A stretch of DNA of 14,220 nucleotides from JBHPCZ01 sp042573625. Lineage in GTDB: Bacteria > Desulfobacterota > Desulfobacteria > Desulfobacterales > UBA11574. The stretch covers positions 1 through 14,220 of the forward strand of contig JBHPCZ010000090.1 of NCBI GenBank assembly GCA_042573625.1. The letters are read 5' to 3'. The notes under the pieces are model-generated. The model was not told the origin of the DNA and searched no databases. It was given only the letters and a program-made list of their open reading frames with translations. The stretch's first letter is position 1, and each line of letters opens with the position of its first letter. Shown in pieces: positions 1 through 7,954 of this stretch. Both the position numbers and the translations under genes were made by a program.

Positions 1-566
1 CCAAATTGGGCATTTCCAGAACATTTCAGAAAGTCGAGGTGTTTGGCGGAATGACGGTCCTCGATAATATCCGTCTGGGTCGCCATATCCATCTTAAGTC
101 CGGAATTGTCGGCGGATCGCTGTATCTGGGCAAAACAGCCCGGGAGGAAACAAAACACAGGGCCTTTATTGAAGAAGAGATAATTGATCTGCTTGAGATC
201 GAACATATCCGAAATAAACCGGTGGGCATGCTTCCGTACGGTTTGCAAAAAAGAGTCGAACTGGGGCGAGCACTGGCCCTGGAACCGGAGCTGTTAATTC
301 TGGATGAACCCCTGGCCGGACTCAATCTTGAGGAAGTTGAAGACATGGCCCGGTTTGTTCTCGACATCAATGAAGAAGAACGATGGAAGGTTACCTGCCT
401 CCTGGTGGAGCATGATATGGGGGTGGTTATGGACCTTTCCGATCATGTGTTTGTGCTCAACTTCGGCAATATGATCATTGACGGCACGCCCGACGAGGTT
501 CAGAATCATCCTGAAGTGATCAAGGCTTATCTGGGTGAAGAGGATCTGTATGCGACAAGAGGATAA
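1..566 (+). CDS. livG: LivG-type HAAT ABC transporter ATPase, 5' truncated by window
   Basis: This is the C-terminal two thirds of a cytoplasmic ATP-binding subunit of a branched-chain-amino-acid-type (HAAT) importer. The frame is open from base 3, so the true start and Walker A lie outside the window. Visible are the Q-loop (GISRTFQ, from base 6), the ABC signature in the LivG form YGLQKR (237-254, replacing LSGGQ), Walker B LLILDEP (291-311) and the H-loop His (411-413, in LLVEHDMG). The stop is TAA at 564-566. LivG proteins are about 255 residues, so roughly 70 are missing. The TTG at 6 should not be taken as the start, because the Q-loop normally lies some 80 residues into the protein. 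It pairs with the LivF-type ATPase at 6245-7057. The family is certain; the transported substrate is unknown. Confidence 0.93.
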   Translation, partial: KLGISRTFQKVEVFGGMTVLDNIRLGRHIHLKSGIVGGSLYLGKTAREETKHRAFIEEEIIDLLEIEHIRNKPVGMLPYGLQKRVELGRALALEPELLILDEPLAGLNLEEVEDMARFVLDINEEERWKVTCLLVEHDMGVVMDLSDHVFVLNFGNMIIDGTPDEVQNHPEVIKAYLGEEDLYATRG

Positions 567-678
567 TTACAAGCCATCATAACAATGCATCTGACGTCCA
601 ATTACCGTGTTGCGAGCCTCTTCAAAAAGGTGTTTTTCTAAAAGGACGAATTAAGACAACAATAAACTCGATCATCGT

Positions 679-2586
679 ATGGAAATTACAAAAGACCTGA
701 CAATTCCCAAACTATTTTTACAACAGGCGGAAAGATACGGCAAAAACAGGGTGGCCATGCGGGAGAAGCAATACGGCATATGGCGCCCTTTGACATGGGA
801 CGATTATCTAAGAAACGTCAGAGAAATCGCTCTCGGTCTGATCAGTCTCGGCCTGAAGCCCGGGGATAAGGTCTCCATGATCGGTGACAATCGACCTGAA
901 GGCCTGTGGGCCGAAATGGCCGCCCTGTGTGCCGGCGGGGTGGGGGTGTGGCTCTTTCAGGACTCCCTCATCGAGGAAGTCAAGTATATTATCGACCACT
1001 CGGATACCCGTTTTATATTTGGAGAAGGGCAGGAAGAGGTCGACAAGGCCATTTCCATCTTTAATGAATGTCCTAAGCTGGAAAAGATCATATGGGATGA
1101 TCCCAAAGGGATGAGAAATTATGAACAGGACTTCCTGATCAGCTTCAAAGAAGTTCAACGCATGGGCAGGGAGCTGGAACAAAAGGAGCCCGAGCTATTC
1201 AAAGAGATTATTCAAAAAAGCAGTGGTGACGAAGTGGCGCTGCTTTTTTACACCTCGGGCACCACGGCACTTCCCAAAGGCGCCTTGCTGTCCCATTATA
1301 ACATGCTGACCATGGGTAGGAACCTCATGGCCGTCGATCCGTGCAGAGATACGGACGATTATGTGTCTTACCTTCCTTTTGCGTGGATCGGTGAACAGAT
1401 GATGTCGATTTCCTGCGGGCTGCAGATCGGATACACCATCAATTTCCCGGAATCGACTGAAACGGCACAGGATAACATTCGGGAGATCGGCCCCCATGTT
1501 ATGTTCGCGCCACCGCGCATGTATGAGCAGATGACCCGCACGGTCCAGGTCAGATACCTGGATGCCACGTGGATTAAACGGAAGTGTTATGAACTTTCTT
1601 CCAAGATCGGATATCATATTGCAGACCTTAAGTTTGAGAAAAAGCCGGTGCCATGGTACTGGATACTGCTCGGATGGCTGGCCGGCGTGGGCGTGCAAAA
1701 CAAGCTGAAAGACCATCTCGGGCTTTCCCGGGTGCGCAACGCCTATACCGGGGGGGCCGCCATGGGACCGGACCACTTCCGGTTTTTTCACGCCATGGGC
1801 GTCAATCTTAAACAGATTTACGGTCAGACTGAAATCGCCGGAATTTCGGTGGTTCATCGAAGCGGAGACATCAAGTTTGACACGGTTGGACTTCCCATTC
1901 CTGAAACCGAGTTGGAGATTACATCGGAAGGAGAAATCCTGACCAAAAGCCCCTCGGTCTTTCTGGGTTACCACAAAAACCCCGAGGCTACTGAGGAGAC
2001 GTTGAGGGACGGCTGGCTCTATTCCGGTGACAGGGGGTTTATCGACGATGACGGCCATCTGGTGGTATTCGACCGTACAAAGGATGTTTTTACCCTGAAG
2101 GACGGCAAACCCTTTGCGCCCCAGTACCTGGAAACCCGTTTAAAATTCAGTCCGCATGTAAGGGATTCCTGGGTGATCGGGGACAAAAGGGATTATATAA
2201 CGGCTGTCATTTGCATCGACTATTCGGTGGTGGGCAACTGGGCGGACGAAAAAAAACTGACTTACACGAGCTACCCGGAACTTTCCCAGAAACCCGAAGT
2301 CTATGAACTGGTGGAAAAACAGATCCGGCGGGCCAACAAAGATCTCCCCGATGCAGCAAAAGTCAGAAAATTTATCAATCTTTACAAAGAATTTGACGCA
2401 GACGATGACGAACTCACCCGAACCCGGAAATTGCGCCGTGCCTTTGTGGAAGAACGATACCGGGAACTGGTGGATACGCTTTATTCAGATAAAAATGTGG
2501 TGCATATCGATACAACAATTACCTATGAAGATGGACGCAAATCGGATATCAAGACCGATCTGCATATAAGACTGGTAAAAGATTGA
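679..2586 (+). CDS. Long-chain-type acyl-CoA synthetase (AMP-forming), FAA1/FadD15 class
   Basis: This 635-residue class I adenylate-forming enzyme should activate a carboxylic acid with ATP and CoA to acyl-CoA, AMP and PPi. Core motifs are intact: P-loop YTSGTTALPKG (191-201), A5 motif YGQTE (381-385), YSGDRG (448-453, with the ribose-binding Asp), DRTKD just after it, and LTRTRKLRR near the C-terminus with the likely catalytic Lys at 584. Length and the insert before YGQTE fit the long-chain COG1022 type (about 600-650 residues) rather than short FadD/acetyl-CoA synthetases. The ATG at 679 begins a normal N-terminus, but no good Shine-Dalgarno precedes it. It lies between livG and livH, 112 nt after livG and about 150 nt before livH, which suggests that it acts on the transporter's substrate. 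Chain length or aromatic specificity cannot be read from sequence. Confidence 0.93.
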   Translation: MEITKDLTIPKLFLQQAERYGKNRVAMREKQYGIWRPLTWDDYLRNVREIALGLISLGLKPGDKVSMIGDNRPEGLWAEMAALCAGGVGVWLFQDSLIEEVKYIIDHSDTRFIFGEGQEEVDKAISIFNECPKLEKIIWDDPKGMRNYEQDFLISFKEVQRMGRELEQKEPELFKEIIQKSSGDEVALLFYTSGTTALPKGALLSHYNMLTMGRNLMAVDPCRDTDDYVSYLPFAWIGEQMMSISCGLQIGYTINFPESTETAQDNIREIGPHVMFAPPRMYEQMTRTVQVRYLDATWIKRKCYELSSKIGYHIADLKFEKKPVPWYWILLGWLAGVGVQNKLKDHLGLSRVRNAYTGGAAMGPDHFRFFHAMGVNLKQIYGQTEIAGISVVHRSGDIKFDTVGLPIPETELEITSEGEILTKSPSVFLGYHKNPEATEETLRDGWLYSGDRGFIDDDGHLVVFDRTKDVFTLKDGKPFAPQYLETRLKFSPHVRDSWVIGDKRDYITAVICIDYSVVGNWADEKKLTYTSYPELSQKPEVYELVEKQIRRANKDLPDAAKVRKFINLYKEFDADDDELTRTRKLRRAFVEERYRELVDTLYSDKNVVHIDTTITYEDGRKSDIKTDLHIRLVKD

Positions 2587-2621
2587 ACCCAATCCGGACA
2601 AACCGGAGCCAAAAAAACTTT

Positions 2622-2721
2622 GCCACAAAGGCTTCAAGACACAAGCCGACTTCGCCAAAGTAGCTTTAACTGCAACGGCTGAAAGGGTATATTTATTCTT
2701 CTTTCTTCGTGTCTTGGTGGC
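2622..2721. repeat. Imperfect inverted repeat between ligase and livH
   Basis: The left arm carries GCCAC (2622-2626) and CAAGACAC (2635-2642), separated by eight bases. The right arm carries the uninterrupted complement GTGTCTTGGTGGC (2709-2721). The arms enclose about 66 nt. The element ends 19 nt before the livH start, so its right arm lies just upstream of the livH ribosome binding site. It resembles a dispersed palindromic element with an 8-nt insertion in one arm, but only one copy is visible here, so dispersal is inference. Confidence 0.5.
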
Positions 2722-2740
2722 AAGAAAAAGGAGTCCGCAC

Positions 2741-3625
2741 ATGGAACTGTTTTTGATGACCCTGACAACGGGGATTATGGTCGGCGGCATCTATGCCCTC
2801 GTCGCCCTTGGATGGGTAATCATATATAAGTGCTCGGGCGTGCTGAACCTGGCCATGGGAGAAATGACCCTCGTCGGGGCTTATGTTTCCTTAACCTTTT
2901 ATAGCATGGGAATGCCCTTTCTTCTGGCACTCTTCTTTTCGCTGATCGTCGGACTTGTTCTGGGGATTCTGACGGAAAGAATTTTTCTCGACAAACTCAT
3001 CGGCGAACCGGTCCTGACGGTGATCATGGTCACCGTGGGTCTCTCCTTTTTCTTTAAAGGGTCCGTGGAACTTATATTTTCCACCGATACCCGGGTTTTT
3101 GACCCGCCTGTTTTTTCTATTGAACCGATTCGCTTTGGACCGCTGGTCATCGGCCAGGTTTATCTGTGGAGTTTTGTGGCCGCAATTATACTTCTGTGTA
3201 TCTTTGTGGGGTTCTTTAAATACACCCGCTGGGGCCTTGCCATGCAGGCCACGGCAGATGATGAGATGGCGGCCCTCTCCCTCGGGGTGAGCGCCCGGTT
3301 TGTTTATGCCGCTGCCTGGGCTATCGCCTTCATGGCTGCGGGCGTCGGCGGGACCCTTTTGGGCAACATCAATGGCCTCAATATTTCCGTCGGACACCTC
3401 GGATTGCTGGTCTTGCCTGCGGTTGTACTGGGCGGTCTGAATTCCGTCCCAGGGGCCATTGTCGGCGGGATTATCATCGGTATTTTACAGAATTTTTGCG
3501 GGGCATATCTGGACAGATATTTTCCCGGAGGCGTAAAAGAGGTAGCGCCCTTTGTATTTATGGTCATTTTTCTGCTTTTCAAGCCCCACGGGCTTTGGGG
3601 GTGGGAGCGGATCGAACGCGTATAA
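2741..3625 (+). CDS. livH: LivH-type HAAT ABC transporter permease
   Basis: This 294-residue inner-membrane permease has about eight hydrophobic segments. The N-terminus reads GIMVGGIYALVALG, then a segment containing GVLNLAMGEM, both typical of LivH. The cytoplasmic loop that contacts the ATPase is TRWGLAMQATADDEMAALSLG (from residue 162), the LivH equivalent of an EAA loop. A later VVLGGLNSVPGAIVGG segment is also characteristic. I chose ATG 2741 over the in-frame TTG at 2714 because AAGGAG (2728-2733) sits 7 nt before it and the hydrophobic segment begins directly after it. It forms the membrane channel with LivM, 83 nt downstream. Normal family length; no defects seen. Confidence 0.93.
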   Translation: MELFLMTLTTGIMVGGIYALVALGWVIIYKCSGVLNLAMGEMTLVGAYVSLTFYSMGMPFLLALFFSLIVGLVLGILTERIFLDKLIGEPVLTVIMVTVGLSFFFKGSVELIFSTDTRVFDPPVFSIEPIRFGPLVIGQVYLWSFVAAIILLCIFVGFFKYTRWGLAMQATADDEMAALSLGVSARFVYAAAWAIAFMAAGVGGTLLGNINGLNISVGHLGLLVLPAVVLGGLNSVPGAIVGGIIIGILQNFCGAYLDRYFPGGVKEVAPFVFMVIFLLFKPHGLWGWERIERV

Positions 3626-3708
3626 TTACGCATAGCAATAAGCATAGAGAGCCAAGCGTACAGTTTATATCGCTTTGCGCCATGCAATAACATCGGAGAT
3701 TTTATATA

Positions 3709-4815
3709 ATGTCAACAACCTGGCTTCCGTGTGGTGTGTATCATCAAAACTATGCACAGGATCATGCCTGGTGGCAAACCCGGTTCATCAAGGGGAAAAT
3801 CATCCTGCTTTTTTTGACGCTGTTCATTTTTATTCCTAAATTTGCGGACCCTTACTTGCTCAGCGTTTGCAATCAGATCGGCTACACGGTCCTGGGGGCT
3901 ATCGGAGTACAGCTTTTGATCGGGTATTGCGGCCAGATCACACTGGGTCATGCCGCATTCATCGCCGTGGGCGCATACACCAGCACCCTGCTGATTCTGG
4001 AGTTTCCCTGGCCCGGGTTCATGATGGATTGGGGCATCGCGTATCCCATCAGTATCATTGTAGCAGCCGTCGTTGCAGGGTTCTGGAGTGTTCTTTTCGG
4101 CCTGCCTTCAGCCAGGGTCAAGGGATTTTATCTGATTTTAACCACAATGGCCGCGCAATTTATCACAGTAGATTTTCTGATCACGGGATATGTCAGCCAG
4201 ATCGGCGGCCGGGGGCAGGCCTTTTCTCTGCCGCCGGGGACCATCAAGGTCGGACCGTGGGTTATTGACAGTGATCTGAAGGTCTATTTTATGATGCTTT
4301 TCCTGGTGATTATCTGTCTGATCATTCTGGTGAATCTTCTTCGCTCCAGAGTCGGCAGAGCCTGGGTGGCCATCCGTGACAATGATATTTCCGCAGGAGT
4401 TATGGGGATCAACATTGTCAAATACAAATTGCTGGCGTTTTTTGTGGCCGGATTTATCGGTGGCATCGCCGGCTCGTTCTGGATCAGCAATCTGGCGGCT
4501 ATCAGTCCCGAGCACTTTCCCTGGTTCTGGTCCCTGTGGCTGGTGGGTGTAATTCTCATCGGCGGCGTCGGTTCCATCCACGGTACCGTGTTCGGTGCCA
4601 TATTCATGGTTGTGGTCATGGAAGGGTTGCAGCTGATTGTCATGCAGTTTGTAGACACCAGCTGGGGCGAACGGTTACTTATGGATTTTCTGTTTCTCAA
4701 AGAGGCCGCCTTCGGACTGGCCATTTGCGCGTTTATGATATTTGAACCCAATGGTCTTGCGTACCGCTGGTGGCAGAGTAAGAATTATTTCAATCTTTGG
4801 CCGTTTTCGTACTAA
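3709..4815 (+). CDS. livM: LivM-type HAAT ABC transporter permease
   Basis: This 368-residue polytopic permease is the second channel subunit. A hydrophilic N-terminal tail of about 28 residues precedes the first membrane segment. The family motif GYCGQITLGHAAF starts at residue 72 (LivM consensus GYaGQlSLGHaaF), and the ATPase-contact loop GRAWVAIRDNDISAGVMG starts at residue 216. Later, GVILIGGVGSIHGTVFGA matches the conserved LivM segment. ATG 3709 has GGAG (3695-3698) about 10 nt upstream. The hydrophilic N-terminal tail (WLPCGVYHQNYAQDHAWW) is longer than in E. coli LivM-core homologues; I attach no function to it. It is followed after 73 nt by the binding protein gene. Confidence 0.92.
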   Translation: MSTTWLPCGVYHQNYAQDHAWWQTRFIKGKIILLFLTLFIFIPKFADPYLLSVCNQIGYTVLGAIGVQLLIGYCGQITLGHAAFIAVGAYTSTLLILEFPWPGFMMDWGIAYPISIIVAAVVAGFWSVLFGLPSARVKGFYLILTTMAAQFITVDFLITGYVSQIGGRGQAFSLPPGTIKVGPWVIDSDLKVYFMMLFLVIICLIILVNLLRSRVGRAWVAIRDNDISAGVMGINIVKYKLLAFFVAGFIGGIAGSFWISNLAAISPEHFPWFWSLWLVGVILIGGVGSIHGTVFGAIFMVVVMEGLQLIVMQFVDTSWGERLLMDFLFLKEAAFGLAICAFMIFEPNGLAYRWWQSKNYFNLWPFSY

Positions 4816-4888
4816 AGGGGGGGTGATACAGTATACCGGTTTAATGAAGAATTAATCACAGCCTACTTTCCAATGAAAGGGGAAAACT

Positions 4889-6136
4889 ATGGACGGGAAA
4901 AAAACATTTTTAAAAGTTTTGGTATTCCTGCTTACAGCTGCGCTGATGATGGGATTTTCTACCATTGCCGTGGCAGCAACAATTAATGTCGGTGCGTTAA
5001 ATGATGTGACCGGGGCGACCTCCGACGTTGGCAAGGATTACGCACTGGGCATTGCAGACGCCATTCGTTATGTGAATGACAACGGCGGTGTCAACGGAAA
5101 GAAGATAAAACTTTACCAATTTGATTACGGTTACCGTATCCCCGAGGCGCTAACCAAATACAAGCTTTTTAAAAGACTCAAGTGCGTGGCGGTTCTGGGG
5201 TGGGGAACCGGAGATACAGAAGCCCTGTCCCCCACGGTAACCAAAGATAAGATGCCGTATGTATCAGCCTCTTACTCAGCGCATCTGACCAACCCTAAAA
5301 AAACGCCCTTCAACCTGTTTGCCGCGGTTGATTATTCCACCAATGCCAGGGCCGCCATCACGGCCTGGTTTGACAAGAAATGGCCCAAACACAAGGATTA
5401 CGGAAAGAGAAAACCGCGCTTTGTGACCAGTTATCACTTTGCACATCCGTACTGCAGTGCGCCGATCAAAGCGATCAAGGACCAGGCCAAGCTTTTGGGT
5501 TTTGAGGTCGGTCCGGATCAGAGCGTGACCCTTTTTGCCATTGACGCAAAAAGTCAGGTTCTGGCCATGAAAAAGTTCAAGCCGGACCTGGTGTGGCACG
5601 GAAACACCACCATGTCGGTCTCAGCCACGGTTCGGGACGCCTATGCTTTGGGCCTGGGCGCGGATCATATCGTGAACAACTGGGGATTTGATGAGAATCT
5701 GCCACGCCTGGCCGGCAAGGCTTCCGAAGGTGTCATGGGCGCGGCTGTGTGTGATTTTTTTGGAAACGATGTCCCCATGATGGACAAGGTAGTGGCGTAT
5801 GCGAAAAAGTATAACCCCGGCGTACCTACGGAAAAACGACTCATACGAACGGTCCAGGCATGGGCCAATGTGCTCGCGCTCTGGGAAGCCCTGAAACGGG
5901 CTGACGCGGCCGGGGACTTGAGCGGTGAAAGCATTGTGAAAAACGGTTTTGAAACCTTTAATAAACTTGATATCGGCCTGAGTGTGCCGCCTTTGACGTA
6001 CACCTCTACGGATCATAGAATAGCAGGGAAGGTTCCCATCTACGAGGTTAAAGACGGGAAGTTTCAAATCGTAGAAATCGTCGATCTGAAGGGCCGCTGG
6101 CCGGAAAAATGGGCAAATGAGTGGCTTGGCTGGTAA
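4889..6136 (+). CDS. Periplasmic substrate-binding protein, LivK/HAAT type
   Basis: This 415-residue type I periplasmic binding protein captures the ligand for the LivHMGF complex. The N-terminus is a clear Sec signal: basic MDGKK, a hydrophobic core to about residue 24, and cleavage probably after AVA (27-29). No lipobox is present, so it should be soluble in the periplasm. The mature start TINVGALNDVTGATSDVGKDY and the segment DAIRYVNDNGGVNGKKI match the LivK-like fold (peripla_BP_6). The many HAAT proteins that bind amino acids, aromatic acids, urea or other carboxylates cannot be told apart by eye. The acyl-CoA ligases around it favour a carboxylate. ATG 4889 follows AAAGGGG about 7 nt upstream. 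Confidence 0.9.
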   Translation: MDGKKTFLKVLVFLLTAALMMGFSTIAVAATINVGALNDVTGATSDVGKDYALGIADAIRYVNDNGGVNGKKIKLYQFDYGYRIPEALTKYKLFKRLKCVAVLGWGTGDTEALSPTVTKDKMPYVSASYSAHLTNPKKTPFNLFAAVDYSTNARAAITAWFDKKWPKHKDYGKRKPRFVTSYHFAHPYCSAPIKAIKDQAKLLGFEVGPDQSVTLFAIDAKSQVLAMKKFKPDLVWHGNTTMSVSATVRDAYALGLGADHIVNNWGFDENLPRLAGKASEGVMGAAVCDFFGNDVPMMDKVVAYAKKYNPGVPTEKRLIRTVQAWANVLALWEALKRADAAGDLSGESIVKNGFETFNKLDIGLSVPPLTYTSTDHRIAGKVPIYEVKDGKFQIVEIVDLKGRWPEKWANEWLGW

Positions 6137-6141
6137 TCAAT

Positions 6142-6201
6142 GATTGAAAATAGAAGAAGTGTCCATTGAGAGATGCAAAAGAAGTAATTCAATTTTCAAT
6201 C
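6142..6201. repeat. Perfect 10-bp inverted repeat after the binding-protein gene
   Basis: GATTGAAAAT (6142-6151) and ATTTTCAATC (6192-6201) are exact complements separated by 40 nt. They begin 6 nt after the binding-protein stop codon. No T-tract follows, so this is not a standard intrinsic terminator. A 3' hairpin here could stabilise the upstream mRNA or partly attenuate read-through into livF, which would raise binding-protein levels over ATPase. That role is inference. Confidence 0.45.
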
Positions 6202-6228
6202 GAAAAAACATCATTTTACATTATCCCC

Positions 6229-6236
6229 AAGGAGGT
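6229..6236 (+). promoter_or_regulatory. Strong Shine-Dalgarno fixing a TTG start for livF
   Basis: AAGGAGGT lies 8 nt before TTG 6245, an ideal spacing. The next in-frame ATG (6260) has no properly spaced site. The TTG is therefore the likely start and may lower ATPase translation relative to what the strong site would otherwise give. Confidence 0.7.
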
Positions 6237-6244
6237 CTTAAGGC

Positions 6245-7057
6245 TTGTCAACAGAGGAAATGGTCTTAAAGATCAATAATATTGAGGTCAAGTACCACGA
6301 GGTCATCCTGGTGATCAAGGGGGTTTCCATTGAGGTCCCGGAAGGCGGCATTGTTGCGCTTCTGGGCGCCAACGGCGCCGGCAAGAGCACGACCTTAAAG
6401 GCAATCTCCGGTCTGTTGAAGCATGAGGACGGCGAGGTCACCGACGGTTCCATTGAGTTTATGGGCGAGCGCATTGATAAAATGGGCGCTGAAAAAATCG
6501 CTAAAATGGGCATTGTCCAGGTTATTGAGGGCCGCAGAGTATTCGAACATCTCACCGTGGAGCAGAACCTGAAAGTGGGCGCCCACATGAAAAAGTACGG
6601 AAGATCCGTCAAAGACGGGCTGGAGATGGTCTATAACTATTTTCCGCGGCTAAAAGAAAAACGGAATGAAACCGCGGGGTTTATCAGCGGCGGAGAGCAG
6701 CAGATGACGGTTGTCGGCCGCGCTCTGATGACCCATCCCAAGTTGATCCTGCTGGATGAACCTTCCATGGGACTGGCCCCGCTGCTCATTCATGAAATTT
6801 TCAATATCATTGTTAAACTCAATGAGGAGGAGAAGATCTCAATCCTTTTGGTGGAACAGAACGCCAAGCTTGCCCTCAGTGTCGCGCCCCATGCCTATGT
6901 GCTGGAAAACGGCCGCATCGTCATGGATGATACCTCGGAAAAGCTGCTGGAAAACCCGGATATCAAGGACTTTTATCTGGGCCTGACCGATGTGGGGGGA
7001 CGTAAAAGTTTTCGGGATGTTAAGCATTACAAGCGAAGAAAACGATGGATTACCTAA
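6245..7057 (+). CDS. livF: LivF-type HAAT ABC transporter ATPase
   Basis: This 270-residue cytoplasmic ATPase pairs with the LivG-type subunit to drive import. Motifs are complete: Walker A GANGAGKST (41-49), signature SGGEQQ (148-153), Walker B LILLDEP (167-173), and the LivF-typical VEQNA in place of a canonical H-loop His. The segment GIVQVIEGRRVFEHLTVEQNL is the LivF Q-loop region. It starts at TTG, supported by a strong Shine-Dalgarno. The C-terminal tail after the usual LivF end (YLGL) runs about 25 basic residues (GGRKSFRDVKHYKRRKRW), longer than in E. coli LivF. It lies 108 nt after the binding protein and 30 nt before the lipoprotein gene, so all are probably one transcript. Confidence 0.93.
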   Translation: MSTEEMVLKINNIEVKYHEVILVIKGVSIEVPEGGIVALLGANGAGKSTTLKAISGLLKHEDGEVTDGSIEFMGERIDKMGAEKIAKMGIVQVIEGRRVFEHLTVEQNLKVGAHMKKYGRSVKDGLEMVYNYFPRLKEKRNETAGFISGGEQQMTVVGRALMTHPKLILLDEPSMGLAPLLIHEIFNIIVKLNEEEKISILLVEQNAKLALSVAPHAYVLENGRIVMDDTSEKLLENPDIKDFYLGLTDVGGRKSFRDVKHYKRRKRWIT

Positions 7058-7087
7058 CCCTTAAATTGAATAAGGGAGATGAAGAAA

Positions 7088-7699
7088 ATGCGTAGAAAAA
7101 CAATTATACTGTTATTAAGTGTTGTCATCACCGCCACCTTGCTGACGGGTTGTTTAAAAGTTGCTCACAAACCAACCCCGAAGAATTTTAAGATGCCCGA
7201 GGTGACCTTAAATTATGTGGATGTAGCCCATTACTGGGGATGGTGGTACTATAAGAAGGATATAAAGCCGACCATGGGAACCGCAGGAGACTACGGCGCG
7301 CCCCTGGATCTTGCTTTTATCTTTGACGTTACCAATCCGAATTCATTTCCGGTCTTGTTAGAGGAATTGAAATTCACGGTGGCGTTTGAGGAATTTGATC
7401 TAAATACACCGAGCTATGTGGAGCCCCAGTGGATCCCGGCGGGGAAAACCAACCAGGTTCGGGTGCATGCCATGTTCGATGGAAGGCAGTCTTTATTGAG
7501 CCTGCTGGTGGCAGGCGGATTCAAACTCAAAGAAAAGACAGGTGCCGCCGGTGCCGGCCCGGCACTGAAACAGCTCGGAAAGTGGTGGGAAGGATTTCCG
7601 GAATTCGCTTTTCCCATTTACGTGAAAGGCGGTTCGGCGGTTTTCAAGGCAGACGGTCTGGTCAACGTTGCCACCTTTAGCGGTTCGTTTCCGGAGTAA
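7088..7699 (+). CDS. Lipoprotein with a WHy/LEA14-like (LEA_2) domain
   Basis: This is a predicted 203-residue lipoprotein. Basic MRRK, a hydrophobic stretch (6-18) and lipobox LTGC (19-22) give Cys22 as the lipidated residue; the next residue is Leu, not Asp, which favours the outer membrane. Residues about 72-132 resemble the WHy/LEA14 beta-sandwich: LDLAFIFDVTNPNSFPVLL, where the NPN motif (83-85) is the family hallmark, then an alternating strand and IPAGKTNQVRV. I chose ATG 7088 over ATG 7079 because GGGAG (7074-7078) is 9 nt upstream of it but overlaps the earlier codon. It follows livF by 30 nt, so it may serve the transporter, for example in substrate access at the outer membrane. No enzymatic role is visible, and the domain call is by motif only. 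Confidence 0.72.
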   Translation: MRRKTIILLLSVVITATLLTGCLKVAHKPTPKNFKMPEVTLNYVDVAHYWGWWYYKKDIKPTMGTAGDYGAPLDLAFIFDVTNPNSFPVLLEELKFTVAFEEFDLNTPSYVEPQWIPAGKTNQVRVHAMFDGRQSLLSLLVAGGFKLKEKTGAAGAGPALKQLGKWWEGFPEFAFPIYVKGGSAVFKADGLVNVATFSGSFPE

Positions 7700-7748
7700 G
7701 TCACACCGCACAAGAATGACTTAGGCAGTGCACACATACCAGAAACCA

Positions 7749-7797
7749 GGGTTGCGTGTTCCGTGTTGCATTCGTGCTTGACACGGAACCGCAACCT
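7749..7797. repeat. Long palindrome in the gap before the second ligase
   Basis: The arms 7749-7766 (GGGTTGCGTGTTCCGTGT) and 7781-7797 (ACACGGAACCGCAACCT) pair over about 16 bp plus an end G-T wobble, with a single bulged T at 7757 and a 14-nt loop. Neither strand has a T-tract after it, so it is not a simple terminator. It sits in a 255-nt gap between the lipoprotein and the second ligase. It could be a dispersed palindromic element or a transcript-processing stem. Confidence 0.65.
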
Positions 7798-7954
7798 GAA
7801 AATCAAAACCAAAAGAACCCAGCATCCCTCTGAAGCGGAACGCTTTCCAGCAAAGCCATTTTTTACGTTCCCGGGAGCTTCTGCGACTGGATTTCTTTTA
7901 TGACCCATCCTTTTTTTACAATCACGATAATTGACAGGTAAGGACAAACAAATC

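Noticed and set aside
1195..2058. 287-codon - strand open frame inside the acyl-CoA synthetase gene
   Set aside because: It lies wholly within a well-supported gene and its translation shows no recognisable motif.
2714..2740. Earlier TTG start for livH
   Set aside because: It lies before the AAGGAG site (2728-2733), which points to ATG 2741, and adds a basic peptide absent from the family.
7778..7783. TTGACA as a promoter -35 for the second ligase
   Set aside because: It is part of the palindrome at 7749-7797, and no -10-like hexamer lies 16-18 nt downstream.
7931..7954. Earlier TTG start for the second ligase
   Set aside because: The Shine-Dalgarno TAAGGA lies downstream of it and serves ATG 7955.
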